Shown in pieces: positions 16,257 through 24,387 of a stretch of DNA of 48,812 bases. This DNA is from Candidatus Neomicrothrix parvicella RN1 (GTDB lineage Bacteria > Actinomycetota > Acidimicrobiia > Acidimicrobiales > VFJN01). Within the stretch, counting starts at the first letter, position 1; each line of letters begins with the position of its first letter. The notes under the pieces are model-generated. The model had not been told where the DNA came from. It did not search any database and saw only the letters and a program-made list of their open reading frames with translations. Both the position numbers and the translations under genes were made by a program. The stretch covers positions 1 through 48,812 of the forward strand of contig CAMDIH010000008.1 of assembly GCA_945898515.1 (NCBI GenBank), given 5' to 3'.

Positions 16257-17177
16257 GTGCCGTTTTCCGGGGCGGTGCTCTGCGGCGGAGCCAGTCGTCG
16301 AATGGGCCGAGACAAAGCCCTGCTGACAATCGATGGTGTGACCATGGCCGCCCGGGTAGCTGATGCGCTGTGGGCGGCGGGGGCCCAGGAGGTGTACGCG
16401 GTGGGCGGTGACGCACCGGCGTTGCGGAGCCATGGTCTCGTGGTGGTGCCCGACGACGACCTGGGCGCCGGCCCTTTTCCCGCCACGTTGACCGCACTGC
16501 GGGTGGCCTCGGCCCCGGTGGTCTTGGTGGTGTCGTGTGATCTGTCCCACCCCGATCCGATCGCCATGGCCGCCACGGTCGCCGCCCTCGAATCGAGCGC
16601 ACCGGGAGTGGTGCTCGCGGTACCCCTGGTGGCGGGTCATCGCCAGTGGACGCACGCCGCCTGGCGTATTGAAGCGTTGCCCGCCCTGGTGGAAGCCCGA
16701 TCGCGGGGAGTGGGATCGTTGAAACGGGCCGCCAGAGATGTGGGGTGCATTGACCTCCACGGGTTGCCCCCGGCCGCGCTCGCCGATGCCGACACACCGG
16801 CCGACCTCCCGGGGACCGCTCGAGAGCCAGGTAGCGTGGGGGAGATGGACATTCCGGAGATCGATGTGACCGAGTTGGCCAAGCAGCGGAGCCTCGGTGC
16901 ACCGCTGATTGATGTGCGAGAGGACGACGAGTACGCCGAGGCCCGGGTTCCGGGGGCGGTTCACATCCCCCTCGCCATGGTGGGGGAACGGATGTCGGAG
17001 GTACCCACTGGGGCCACGGTGTATGTGATCTGTGCCCGAGGGGGCCGCAGCGCCAAAGCGGTGGAGCACTACCGGGCCCACGGCATCGATGCGGTCAATG
17101 TGGCCGGGGGCACCCTTGGCTGGATCGATGCGGGCCTGCCCACTCTCAGCGGCGGCGACGAAACCAGTCCCGGGTGA
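16257..17177 (+). CDS. MobA-like nucleotidyltransferase fused in frame to a rhodanese domain
   Basis: A 306-residue frame starting at GTG. Residues 1-about 185 are a MobA-type NTP transferase: AVLCGGASRRMGRDKALL is the nucleotide-binding loop, and the domain ends at the usual DTPADL motif. MobA adds GMP to molybdopterin. Residues about 197-306 are a rhodanese domain with active-site Cys in VICARGGRSAKAVEHYR, a sulfur-transfer motif. No stop codon separates them. A TAGCGT hexamer 7 nt before an internal ATG at 16845 suggests the rhodanese (110 residues) may also be made alone. It overlaps the RNase D start by 4 bp. Confidence 0.82.
   Translation: MPFSGAVLCGGASRRMGRDKALLTIDGVTMAARVADALWAAGAQEVYAVGGDAPALRSHGLVVVPDDDLGAGPFPATLTALRVASAPVVLVVSCDLSHPDPIAMAATVAALESSAPGVVLAVPLVAGHRQWTHAAWRIEALPALVEARSRGVGSLKRAARDVGCIDLHGLPPAALADADTPADLPGTAREPGSVGEMDIPEIDVTELAKQRSLGAPLIDVREDDEYAEARVPGAVHIPLAMVGERMSEVPTGATVYVICARGGRSAKAVEHYRAHGIDAVNVAGGTLGWIDAGLPTLSGGDETSPG
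16832..16837 (+). promoter_or_regulatory. Internal -10 element ahead of the rhodanese domain
   Basis: TAGCGT sits inside the MobA-rhodanese frame, 7 nt before the in-frame ATG at 16845, which begins the rhodanese domain (MDIPEIDVTEL). The spacing matches other leaderless starts in the window. Confidence 0.45.
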
Positions 17178-18352
17178 GCGACGACTCCCCGGTCGAGTAC
17201 GTATGGATCGATACCCCTGATGCCCTCGCCGCCTTGGTGGACACCCTGGCGGCGGTTGAGGTCTACGGGCTCGACACCGAGTTTCATCGCGAGCGCACGT
17301 ATCACGCCCGGCTGGCCCTGCTGCAGTTGTCCTGGCCCGACGGGATCGCGATAGTGGACCCTCTGGCGGTAGATGTTACCCCGCTGGCGCGTGTGTTGGC
17401 CGGCCCGGGTCTGTGCCTGATGCACGCCGCTAGTCAGGATCTGGAAATCCTGTTGCGAGTGTGCGGCACACTGCCCTCCCGGCTGTTCGATACTCAGGTG
17501 GCGGCCGGTTTCGTGGGTTACAGCAGCGTGGGTCTCGGCGGGCTGGTGCAGGGCGAACTAGGGGTGAAGTTGCCCAAGGCGGATCGCCTCACGGACTGGT
17601 TGGTGCGTCCCTTGGCGGCGGAGGCGGTCACCTATGCGGCCTCGGATGTGGCCTATCTGCACGAGCTTCACGACGGCATCGTGGCGAAGTTGGCCGAACG
17701 GGGCCGCCTGCAGTGGGCCGAGGACGAATGTGAGATGCACCGCGTCCGACCGACGAGCGGCCAGGAACCGGATCGGGCCTGGTGGAAGATCAAAGAGGCT
17801 CGGTCGCTGCGGGGGCGGGCCGCCGCGGTGGCCCAGGTGCTGGCGGCGTGGCGGGAGCGCCGGGCGGCCGACCTGGATCGGCCGGTGCGCTTCTTGCTGG
17901 CCGATTTGCCGCTCGTATCGATGGCCCAGCGGCCTCCCGAGTCTCCCGATGATCTGCGTCGGGTGCGAGGGTTGGAGGATGGCAAGCGCAAGGGCGACGC
18001 CGGTCAGGAGTTGCTCACCGTGGTGGCGGAAGGTCGTTCGTTGGATCTCACCGCCGTGCACTTGCCGCCCGTGGAGGGAGTGGACCGTTCCCGACGGGCC
18101 ACGGCGTCGCTGGTGAGTGCGTGGGCGGCCCAGCGCGCTCGCGATCTCGAGATCGACCCGGCCATTCTGGCCACGCGGTCGGATATCGAAACGCTGTTGA
18201 TGGGCGAGGGTGGACGGTTGGCTACGGGATGGCGCCACGACGCGGTCGGAGAACCCATCCGGGCGTTGGCGGCGGGCGAGGCATCCTTAGCGGTCGATGG
18301 CCAAGGACGACTCGTGCTGGAGACGAGGTCCGGAACCCCTCTCGTTGACTAG
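17174..18352 (+). CDS. rnd: Ribonuclease D
   Basis: A 392-residue 3'-5' exoribonuclease involved in tRNA and stable RNA 3' maturation. The DEDD exonuclease motifs are visible: LDTEFHRERTY (Exo I), LMHAASQDLEIL (Exo II) and YAASDVAYLHELH (Exo III). The C-terminal half holds an HRDC-like helical region (VRGLEDGKRKGDAGQELL) that helps bind RNA. The GTG start overlaps the previous stop as GTGA, so translation is coupled to the rhodanese frame. Length matches actinobacterial RNase D. Confidence 0.92.
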   Translation: MSDDSPVEYVWIDTPDALAALVDTLAAVEVYGLDTEFHRERTYHARLALLQLSWPDGIAIVDPLAVDVTPLARVLAGPGLCLMHAASQDLEILLRVCGTLPSRLFDTQVAAGFVGYSSVGLGGLVQGELGVKLPKADRLTDWLVRPLAAEAVTYAASDVAYLHELHDGIVAKLAERGRLQWAEDECEMHRVRPTSGQEPDRAWWKIKEARSLRGRAAAVAQVLAAWRERRAADLDRPVRFLLADLPLVSMAQRPPESPDDLRRVRGLEDGKRKGDAGQELLTVVAEGRSLDLTAVHLPPVEGVDRSRRATASLVSAWAAQRARDLEIDPAILATRSDIETLLMGEGGRLATGWRHDAVGEPIRALAAGEASLAVDGQGRLVLETRSGTPLVD

Positions 18353-18373
18353 CGGCGTTGCTCCCCCCGCTAG
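18349..18373. terminator. Inverted repeat between convergent genes, spanning both stop codons
   Basis: CTAGCGG and CCGCTAG (7 bp each, 11-nt loop) flank the 17-bp gap between the RNase D and GH13 genes. Each arm contains the TAG stop of one gene. There is no T tract, so it is at best a weak or Rho-assisted bidirectional terminator. Confidence 0.35.
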
Positions 18374-19908
18374 GGGCGCAAGACCACGGCGTGATCGGGA
18401 GCCAGGGTGCCAGCGAAGGGTTGGCCTTCGCCGTGGCCGTGGCTGGAGATCTCCACGATGCCGGTCTGGTCGAAGGGGATCGGTCCGGCGCTCATGTTCA
18501 TGATGACGGTGCGCTCGTCGCGGGACGTGTGGCGCCGCCAACCCAGCGTGCCCACGGGGGTATCGATGAGGTCCTGCTGTCCACTCTGGAGGGCCGGCGA
18601 GGCGGTGCGGGCGGCCAGAAGGCGACGGTAGAGGTGCAGTACCGAAGCGGGATCGGCCCGCTGGGTCTGGGCGGAACGAGCCGTGGCATCAGGGGGAAAG
18701 GGCAGCCACGGATCGGGTCCCCATCCGTGGTGCTTGTCGGTGGTCCAGGGAATCGGAGCCCGACAGCCGTCGCGCCCACCGGGGTCGAGCAGGCGATCGG
18801 TGGGGACCACGGCGTCCTCCAACCCCAGTTCCTCCCCGGCGTAGAGGAACGGTGTGCCGCGCTGGGTCAGCAGGGCGACCGCCGCTGCGCGAGCGCGGCT
18901 CTCGTGGCCGTCGTAGCGGGTGCGATGGCGGGGCACATCGTGGTTGGACAGCACCCAGGTGGGCCAGGCTTCGCGGGGGTCGAGGAGTTCTTCGATGCGT
19001 TCGATTCGATGCCGCCACGCGGCTGCGTCCCAGGGGGCGTGGAGGGTAGCGAAGTTGAAGGCCAGGTGGAGTTCGTCGCCGTCGCCGTAGTACGGGGCCA
19101 CCCAGCGGGTGCCCGGCAGCGCCGTCTCGCCGACGATCACCCGATCGCCGGGGTAGCTGTCGACCAGCCGCCGCAACCCGCGGATGTGCTCGTGGGTGCT
19201 GGCGTGCTCGTTGGAGACGCAGTGGGGTAGGTCCGACCACGGCGGGACATCGTCGGGGAAGGAGGGATGGCGCCCGATGCAATGCACGACATCAATCCGG
19301 AAGCCGTCGACGCCCCGGTCGAGCCAGAATCGCATCACGTCGTGTATGGCCTCCACCACGGCGGGATTGGCCCAGTTCAGGTCGGGTTGCTCGGGCAGGA
19401 ACTGGTGCAGGTACCACTGTTCGGTGGGTTCGTCCCAGCTCCAGGCGGCGCCGTCGGTGATGAAGGCACCGCGCCAGTTATTGGGCGGCACCGTGGGCCC
19501 CCCGCCGTCGTGCCAGACGTACCAGTCCCGCTTCGGGTCGAGACGACTCCGGCGGGCCTCTTGGAACCAGGGGTGGTCGATCGAGGTGTGGTTGGGCACG
19601 AGATCAACCACCACCCGGAGCCCGAGGGCGTGGGCATCGGCAAGCAGGAGGTCGAAGGCGGCAAGGTCGCCAAAGAGCGGGTCGACATCGCAGAAGTCGG
19701 CCACGTCGTAGCCGTAGTCGTGCATGGGAGAGCGGTAAAAGGGCGACAACCACAGGGCGTCCACGCCCAGCCAGGCCAAGTCGGGGAGGCGGGCCCGAAT
19801 CCCTTCCAGGTCACCTACGCCATCGCCGTTGGCGTCGGCGAAGGACCGGGGGTACACCTGGTACACCACGCTGGAGCGCCACCACGGGTGGCGGGGGGAG
19901 TCCTTCAC
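18370..19908 (-). CDS. Glycoside hydrolase family 13 alpha-glucosidase / oligo-glucosidase
   Basis: A 512-residue cytosolic GH13 enzyme. YQVYPRSFADANGDGVGDL is the typical oligo-1,6-glucosidase/maltase opening. The nucleophile is Asp 206 in DGFRIDVVH, the acid/base Glu 261 in IVGETALPG, and the stabiliser Asp 324 in LSNHDVPRH. VDLVPNHTS is the first conserved region. It would cut terminal alpha-glucosidic bonds in malto- or isomalto-oligosaccharides or sucrose. The start is a GTG 7 nt after TAGGAT, hence leaderless. It is not next to sugar transporters, so the in vivo substrate is unclear. Confidence 0.93.
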   Translation of the reverse strand: MKDSPRHPWWRSSVVYQVYPRSFADANGDGVGDLEGIRARLPDLAWLGVDALWLSPFYRSPMHDYGYDVADFCDVDPLFGDLAAFDLLLADAHALGLRVVVDLVPNHTSIDHPWFQEARRSRLDPKRDWYVWHDGGGPTVPPNNWRGAFITDGAAWSWDEPTEQWYLHQFLPEQPDLNWANPAVVEAIHDVMRFWLDRGVDGFRIDVVHCIGRHPSFPDDVPPWSDLPHCVSNEHASTHEHIRGLRRLVDSYPGDRVIVGETALPGTRWVAPYYGDGDELHLAFNFATLHAPWDAAAWRHRIERIEELLDPREAWPTWVLSNHDVPRHRTRYDGHESRARAAAVALLTQRGTPFLYAGEELGLEDAVVPTDRLLDPGGRDGCRAPIPWTTDKHHGWGPDPWLPFPPDATARSAQTQRADPASVLHLYRRLLAARTASPALQSGQQDLIDTPVGTLGWRRHTSRDERTVIMNMSAGPIPFDQTGIVEISSHGHGEGQPFAGTLAPDHAVVLRP

Positions 19909-19915
19909 CGGGCGA

Positions 19916-19921
19916 ATCCTA
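19916..19921 (-). promoter_or_regulatory. Candidate -10 element (TAGGAT) of the GH13 gene
   Basis: TAGGAT on the minus strand ends 7 nt before the GTG start at 19908. Confidence 0.5.
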
Positions 19922-20004
19922 GAGGGTGCACTCCGGGGTGGGTGATCCGGGTGGCCTCGCGCTAGGGTGGAAGTCCATCACCCCTGCGAGTCTGGGAGCC
20001 GTCC

Positions 20005-20211
20005 GTGAAAAAAGGACGCCATCGGCGCTTCGAAGAAGCCCGCAAGCTCAAACAGTCGGGTCCGGAATTCCTGTTCAGCAATGAGGCGGGACGTTCCGAG
20101 ACCAACGATAACGACAGTGACAATAACGACGTAGAGGACGATCACTACGCCGCGCTGGCGCGCAAGTACGGCGCCCTCGACGACGATTCCGAGCTGGCCG
20201 ATCCGCAGTAG
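20005..20211 (+). CDS. Small hydrophilic protein with acidic Asn/Asp tract
   Basis: A 68-residue protein I do not recognise. It has a basic start (MKKGRHRRFEEARKLKQ), a central Asp/Asn-rich tract of about 20 residues, and an end containing YAALARKYGALDDDSELADP. No membrane segment or Cys. The likely GTG start has GGGAG upstream, and TAGGGT lies 34 nt upstream, so unlike many neighbours it has a short leader. The ribosome site and lack of another candidate gene support it as real. Confidence 0.55.
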   Translation: MKKGRHRRFEEARKLKQSGPEFLFSNEAGRSETNDNDSDNNDVEDDHYAALARKYGALDDDSELADPQ

Positions 20212-20223
20212 GTCTTCGTGGCC

Positions 20224-20946
20224 TCAGCGCTTCCGTAGGGCGGGGTGAGGTAGGTACTGCTCGGTGCCTCGGGCCGAGACATGTTCGACGAATATGTCGT
20301 AGACCGTTTGCCCGACGGTTTCTACGATCTCGTCGCGCATTGTCTCGTATACCGGTTGATGGTCGACGAAGGCGTCAGGATCTTCGGTGCACCACCAGTG
20401 GAACTCCCCGCCGCCGTCTCCCCAGTCGCGGCGCTTCCACTCCCGCAGCGTTGAGGTGACATGGCCATCGTCCTCGGTTTGGTCATCGAGGCGAAGCGGA
20501 AGTTGCCAGCACACGGTGGGCTTCCAATCGAGGGGCCGTTCGCCGGCGGCCAGGGCGGCGGTGTGCAGCGCGCATCCGATGCCTCCCTCGAAGCCTGGAC
20601 GGTTGAGGAAGATGCAGGCCCCATCCACCAGTCGGGTGGTGATGTCACCGGCCTTGCTGGTCTTGGTGGTTCCCCTCTGGTGGCCCTGGCGATGGAACTG
20701 CCATACCTCAGGAGTGAGGCGGTCGACGTAACTGAGCATGTTCGCCTCGTCGGCTTCGTCGACGAAGTGGGCGCCGTAGCTACAGCAGCCCTGATGCAAC
20801 TCCGGAGCTGCTTCGGTCAGCACCCCCTGGCAGCCATCCCCAAAGACACACCGCCAACTACTGGTGAGGAAGGTGATGTCAAACACCCAGGTGCGGTCGA
20901 GGTCGGGGTCTTCGAAACTCACCAATTCGTGGATGTCGTCGGGCAT
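20224..20946 (-). CDS. Cys-rich conserved protein, probably metal-binding
   Basis: A 240-residue soluble protein. The N-terminal half has clustered Cys: WRCVFGDGCQGV, HQGCCSYG, GACIFLNR, GGIGCALH and KPTVCWQLPL, with another in WWCTED. This resembles YkgJ-type Fe-S or zinc-chelating Cys-cluster proteins, but I cannot assign a named family. AGGAG five bases before the ATG is a clear ribosome binding site, so this gene has a leader. It is divergent from a small conserved gene, with 50 bp between starts. Confidence 0.7.
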   Translation of the reverse strand: MPDDIHELVSFEDPDLDRTWVFDITFLTSSWRCVFGDGCQGVLTEAAPELHQGCCSYGAHFVDEADEANMLSYVDRLTPEVWQFHRQGHQRGTTKTSKAGDITTRLVDGACIFLNRPGFEGGIGCALHTAALAAGERPLDWKPTVCWQLPLRLDDQTEDDGHVTSTLREWKRRDWGDGGGEFHWWCTEDPDAFVDHQPVYETMRDEIVETVGQTVYDIFVEHVSARGTEQYLPHPALRKR

Positions 20947-20983
20947 GGTCGCTCCTGGTCGGGGACTCTGGAGGTTAGTGCCC

Positions 20984-20989
20984 TACGCT
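20984..20989 (+). promoter_or_regulatory. Candidate -10 element (TACGCT) of the 69-residue protein gene
   Basis: TACGCT ends 7 nt before the ATG at 20997. The intervening TGAGGAG also resembles a ribosome site but would be too close to be transcribed if the gene is leaderless. Confidence 0.45.
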
Positions 20990-20996
20990 TGAGGAG

Positions 20997-21206
20997 ATGG
21001 CCGGTGAGTTCGATGACATTCGCGGTCGCCTCGAAGCGATCTCTGAGGAGTTGGCCGACCTATCGATCCAGCGGCTGAAAGAGAGTATTGATGCGGGCGG
21101 CCACGAACTTCCCGTGGACGAGAAACGCATGGCCCGGGCCCGTCGGGCAGTGGAGAAAGCGGTGGGCATCCTGCAGGAACCCGACCGCCATCACGATCTC
21201 GACTAA
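20997..21206 (+). CDS. Small conserved helical protein
   Basis: A 69-residue protein of unknown function: MAGEFDDIRGRLEAISEELA opens a helix-rich sequence with alternating charges, and the C-terminal half reads like a helix (ARARRAVEKAVGIL). It has no Cys or membrane segment. The promoter-to-start spacing and amphipathic helical pattern support a real gene. Nothing nearby indicates its role. Confidence 0.62.
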   Translation: MAGEFDDIRGRLEAISEELADLSIQRLKESIDAGGHELPVDEKRMARARRAVEKAVGILQEPDRHHDLD

Positions 21207-21312
21207 TCCGCCACGGTGGTGAGGGCGTTGATCAACCCCAGGAGGCGGCCGGCACAACGAGGGTCCTATCGCATCGGGGGCGGAGGGCATGAGAGGGAAG
21301 CCAGGGCCAACG

Positions 21313-23685
21313 CTAGGGGGCATCGGCCCGATCGGGACGGCCGTACAAGGTGGTGCGCTGCTCAAGGTGCCGACCGAGAGGCTCCACCCAGGCCCGGAAC
21401 CCATCTTCATCCATCATGGTGCCGTGGCTGGCCCCCGCCGCTCGCGAAATGTTTTCGTCCATCAGCGTCCCACCGAGATCATTGGCTCCGGCCTGCAGGA
21501 TTTGGGCGGCACCGCCATGACCCATCTTCACCCACGACACCTGGATGTTGTCGATCCACCCGTGATAGGCGATCCGCCCTACGGCGTGCATGAGCACCGC
21601 CTCGCGGAAGGTGGGGCCCCGGCGGGCGTTGTGCTGTAGGTAGATCGGTGCCGCCATGTGCACGAAGGGCAGGGGGACGAACTCGGTGAAGCCGCCGGTC
21701 TCCTGCTGGAGGTCCCGGGTGCGTACGAGGTGGCGGGCCCAGGAACGCGGTTGCTCAATGGCCCCAAACATGATGGTGACATTGGAGCGCAGGCCGACCT
21801 GATGGGCGGTGCGGTGGGCTTCGAGCCATTCCTCGGTGTTGATCTTGTCGGGGCAGAGAAGGGCACGGACGGGGTCGTCGAGTATCTCGGCGGCGGTCCC
21901 CGGGAGGGTCTTGAGACCCACCGCCATGAGGCGTTTGAGATAGTCGGCGAGCGGTTCCCCGAGACGCTTGGCCCCCTCGGTTACCTCCAGCGCGGTGAAA
22001 CCGTGGATGTGGATTTGGGGGGCGACGTCATGGACGGCGCGGGCCACATCGATGTAGTAGTCGCCGTCGAAGTCGGGGTGGATGCCACCCTGCAGGCACA
22101 CTTCGGTGGCCCCGGCGGCTACGCCTTCGAGCACGCGAGCCTGGATGTCTTCGAGGGTGAGGAGGTAGGGCTTTCCCCGCAGGTTGAGGGAGAGCGGGCC
22201 CTTGGAGAAGCCACAGAAACGGCACTTGAAGGTGCAGACGTTGGTGTAGTTGATGTTGCGATTGCGCACATAGGTGACCACATCGCCCACCACGGATCGA
22301 CGCAGATCGTCGGCGACCTCCGCCACCGCCGCCACCTCGCTGCCGCGGGCGGAGAACAGCGTGGTGATCTCGTCCTCGCCGACCTCCTGGCCCAACAGGA
22401 CTCCGTCGAGAATCTCGCCCACCGGGCCGCGCCAGCCGCGCCGACCGGGTGCCGGGACGAGATGGACCGGCTCCACCGGGGCACCGGAGTACCAGGCGGT
22501 GTTACGGCGACCAATCTGCACGACCTCGGCCCCGGTACCGGCTTCTACGGCCGCTTTGATCTGTTCGGGAAACACCGACCCGGGGTCGTCGCGGGCCAGA
22601 CCTTCGGCATCGCTTCGATCGAGTACGCCGAAGCGGGTCTCCGGGCTCAGCCACCGCAACGGGTCGAGAGCAAAAGACGGGTAGAGGGTGAGGCGCGGGG
22701 CGAGCATGAAGCCAGCCTCTTCGCTGACCTGCCGCAGCCGCTCGAGGCCCGGCCAGGGGCGCTCGGGATTGACGTGGTCGGCGGTGACGGGAGAGACGCC
22801 ACCCCAGTCGTCGATCCCCGCCGCGAGCAGGGGGGCAAAGTCGTCGGACAGGTTGGGGGGGGCCTGCAGATGGATGTCGGGCGGAAGGATGAGACGGGCC
22901 AGCGCGATGGCCTGTTGGTAGTCCTCGGGGGGGCAGGCCGGGGCGTTGTGCATGGCGGTGCCCGCTTTGGGCAGGAAATTCTGGACGATCACCTCTTGGA
23001 CATGGCCGTGGCGAAGGTGAGAAGCCGCAATGGCCTCCAGCGCCTCGATGCGGTCCGAGAGGGTCTCTCCGATGCCCACGAGGATGCCGGTGGTGAAGGG
23101 GATAGCCAGTTCGCCCGCCCCCTCAAGGGTGGCTAAGCGGCGGGCCGGGTCTTTATCGGGGGCGCCACGATGACAATCGAGGTCCGCTCGCAACGACTCG
23201 ATCATCATCCCCTGACTGGGGGCAACCGACCGCAGACTCGCCAACTCAGCCTTGGTGAGCGCCCCGGCATTGGCGTGGGGAAGCAGGCCCGTCTCGTGCA
23301 ACACCAGGCGCGCCATGGCGGCGAGGTACTCCACCGTGGAGGCATAGCCATGCTCGTGAAGCCACTGGCGGGCGATCGGATAGCGATCCTCGGGGCCTTC
23401 CCCGAGGGTGAAGAGCGCTTCGTGGCAGCCAGCACGGGCACCGGCGGTGGCGATCGCCAAGACCTGTTCGGGGGTGAGGTAGGGCGAGGCCAACCGGGCG
23501 GGCGGTTGGGCAAAGGTGCAGTAGCCACACCGATCGCGACACAGCATCGTGAGCGGGATGAATACCTTCGGCGAAAACGTGACTCGACGACCATGGGCCT
23601 GGTCGCGCACAGCCTGGGCTTGGTGCAGCAGGTCCGGGAGGGGCCGCCGGGCTAGTTCCGCGTGGTGCTGGGCCGTCCCGGACAT
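21313..23685 (-). CDS. fbiC: FO synthase, fused CofG-CofH (FbiC)
   Basis: A 790-residue protein that makes 7,8-didemethyl-8-hydroxy-5-deazariboflavin (FO), the chromophore of coenzyme F420, from tyrosine and a flavin-pathway pyrimidine. Both radical-SAM halves are intact: the CofG half has Cys 49, 53 and 56 in CRDRCGYC, and the CofH half has Cys 484, 488 and 491 in CTFKCRFC. The fused arrangement is the actinobacterial form; archaea split it. TAGGGT lies 6 nt before the ATG. It follows pgl on the same strand, 26 bp after its stop. Its presence shows this organism makes F420. Confidence 0.97.
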   Translation of the reverse strand: MSGTAQHHAELARRPLPDLLHQAQAVRDQAHGRRVTFSPKVFIPLTMLCRDRCGYCTFAQPPARLASPYLTPEQVLAIATAGARAGCHEALFTLGEGPEDRYPIARQWLHEHGYASTVEYLAAMARLVLHETGLLPHANAGALTKAELASLRSVAPSQGMMIESLRADLDCHRGAPDKDPARRLATLEGAGELAIPFTTGILVGIGETLSDRIEALEAIAASHLRHGHVQEVIVQNFLPKAGTAMHNAPACPPEDYQQAIALARLILPPDIHLQAPPNLSDDFAPLLAAGIDDWGGVSPVTADHVNPERPWPGLERLRQVSEEAGFMLAPRLTLYPSFALDPLRWLSPETRFGVLDRSDAEGLARDDPGSVFPEQIKAAVEAGTGAEVVQIGRRNTAWYSGAPVEPVHLVPAPGRRGWRGPVGEILDGVLLGQEVGEDEITTLFSARGSEVAAVAEVADDLRRSVVGDVVTYVRNRNINYTNVCTFKCRFCGFSKGPLSLNLRGKPYLLTLEDIQARVLEGVAAGATEVCLQGGIHPDFDGDYYIDVARAVHDVAPQIHIHGFTALEVTEGAKRLGEPLADYLKRLMAVGLKTLPGTAAEILDDPVRALLCPDKINTEEWLEAHRTAHQVGLRSNVTIMFGAIEQPRSWARHLVRTRDLQQETGGFTEFVPLPFVHMAAPIYLQHNARRGPTFREAVLMHAVGRIAYHGWIDNIQVSWVKMGHGGAAQILQAGANDLGGTLMDENISRAAGASHGTMMDEDGFRAWVEPLGRHLEQRTTLYGRPDRADAP

Positions 23686-23691
23686 GGGCGC

Positions 23692-23697
23692 ACCCTA
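23692..23697 (-). promoter_or_regulatory. Candidate -10 element (TAGGGT) of fbiC
   Basis: TAGGGT on the minus strand ends 6 nt before the ATG at 23685, so fbiC can be transcribed independently of pgl. Confidence 0.5.
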
Positions 23698-23711
23698 TCG
23701 CCGTCGTTCCC

Positions 23712-24386
23712 TTAGGAGCGTGGCCCGGCGGCCGAGGGATCGGCGATCCAGATCACCTGCGGGGCACGAACGTGGCTGGCGGGGCAATCGGGGTCGCCGG
23801 CCACGACGCGCTTCAGGGCCTCGCGCTTGGCTTCACCGACGACGGTGACGAGCACCAGGTTGGCCCGGGCGATACCGGCGTGGGTGAGGGTCATCCGCTG
23901 ATGGGGATGGTTTCCCGTCGGGTCGACATTCATCACCACGAGGCGTCCCGGGTCGGCCTCCAGGCCGGTGGAGCGAGGAAACAGTGAGGCCGTGTGGCCG
24001 TCGGCGCCCAAGCCGAGGTGCACGAGGTCGAGGTGGCCTAGTTCGCCAAGGCGCAGTTGGTACGGGTCGGGACCCTCATCGCAGAACATGGGGAAGGTGG
24101 CGTTCACCGCCCCCACCGGTTCGAGGAGGGCGGTGCGGGCGAGATGGTAATTGGAATCAGGCGACTCCTGGGGGACACACCGCTCATCGCCCCAGTAGAT
24201 GTTCACCTTCCACCAATCGATTTGCGATCCGGCTTCATCGGCGAGGCGCTCGTAGCAAAGGCGGGCGGTTTCGCCACCCGACACGGCCAGCGAGAAGGTC
24301 TCCTGGCGACGGGACTGGAAGGCTTCGATCACGCGTTCGGCAAACTCTCCGGGCACGTCATCCACCACGGTCAGTTCCCCGTACAT
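23712..24386 (-). CDS. pgl: 6-phosphogluconolactonase
   Basis: A 224-residue enzyme hydrolysing 6-phosphogluconolactone to 6-phosphogluconate in the oxidative pentose-phosphate pathway. LAVSGGETARLCYERLA, NIYWGDERCVPQESPDSNY and HLGLGADGHTASLFPRS are the DevB-type signature motifs. The ATG at 24386 lies 1 nt after the transaldolase stop, marking an operon; a longer open frame upstream lies wholly within tal. The usual neighbours zwf and opcA, which supply its substrate, are absent from this cluster. Confidence 0.93.
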   Translation of the reverse strand: MYGELTVVDDVPGEFAERVIEAFQSRRQETFSLAVSGGETARLCYERLADEAGSQIDWWKVNIYWGDERCVPQESPDSNYHLARTALLEPVGAVNATFPMFCDEGPDPYQLRLGELGHLDLVHLGLGADGHTASLFPRSTGLEADPGRLVVMNVDPTGNHPHQRMTLTHAGIARANLVLVTVVGEAKREALKRVVAGDPDCPASHVRAPQVIWIADPSAAGPRS

Positions 24387-24387
24387 G

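Noticed and set aside
15834-17081. A 415-codon minus-strand open frame opposite DUF3151 and MobA-rhodanese
   Set aside because: Its translation is Arg/His/Pro-rich without motifs, and the opposite strand holds well-defined genes with promoters.
21658-23136. A 492-codon open frame on the plus strand opposite fbiC
   Set aside because: It is antisense to a clear enzyme, its translation is Gly/Glu/Asp-rich with no family motif, and it follows the third-base GC bias of fbiC.
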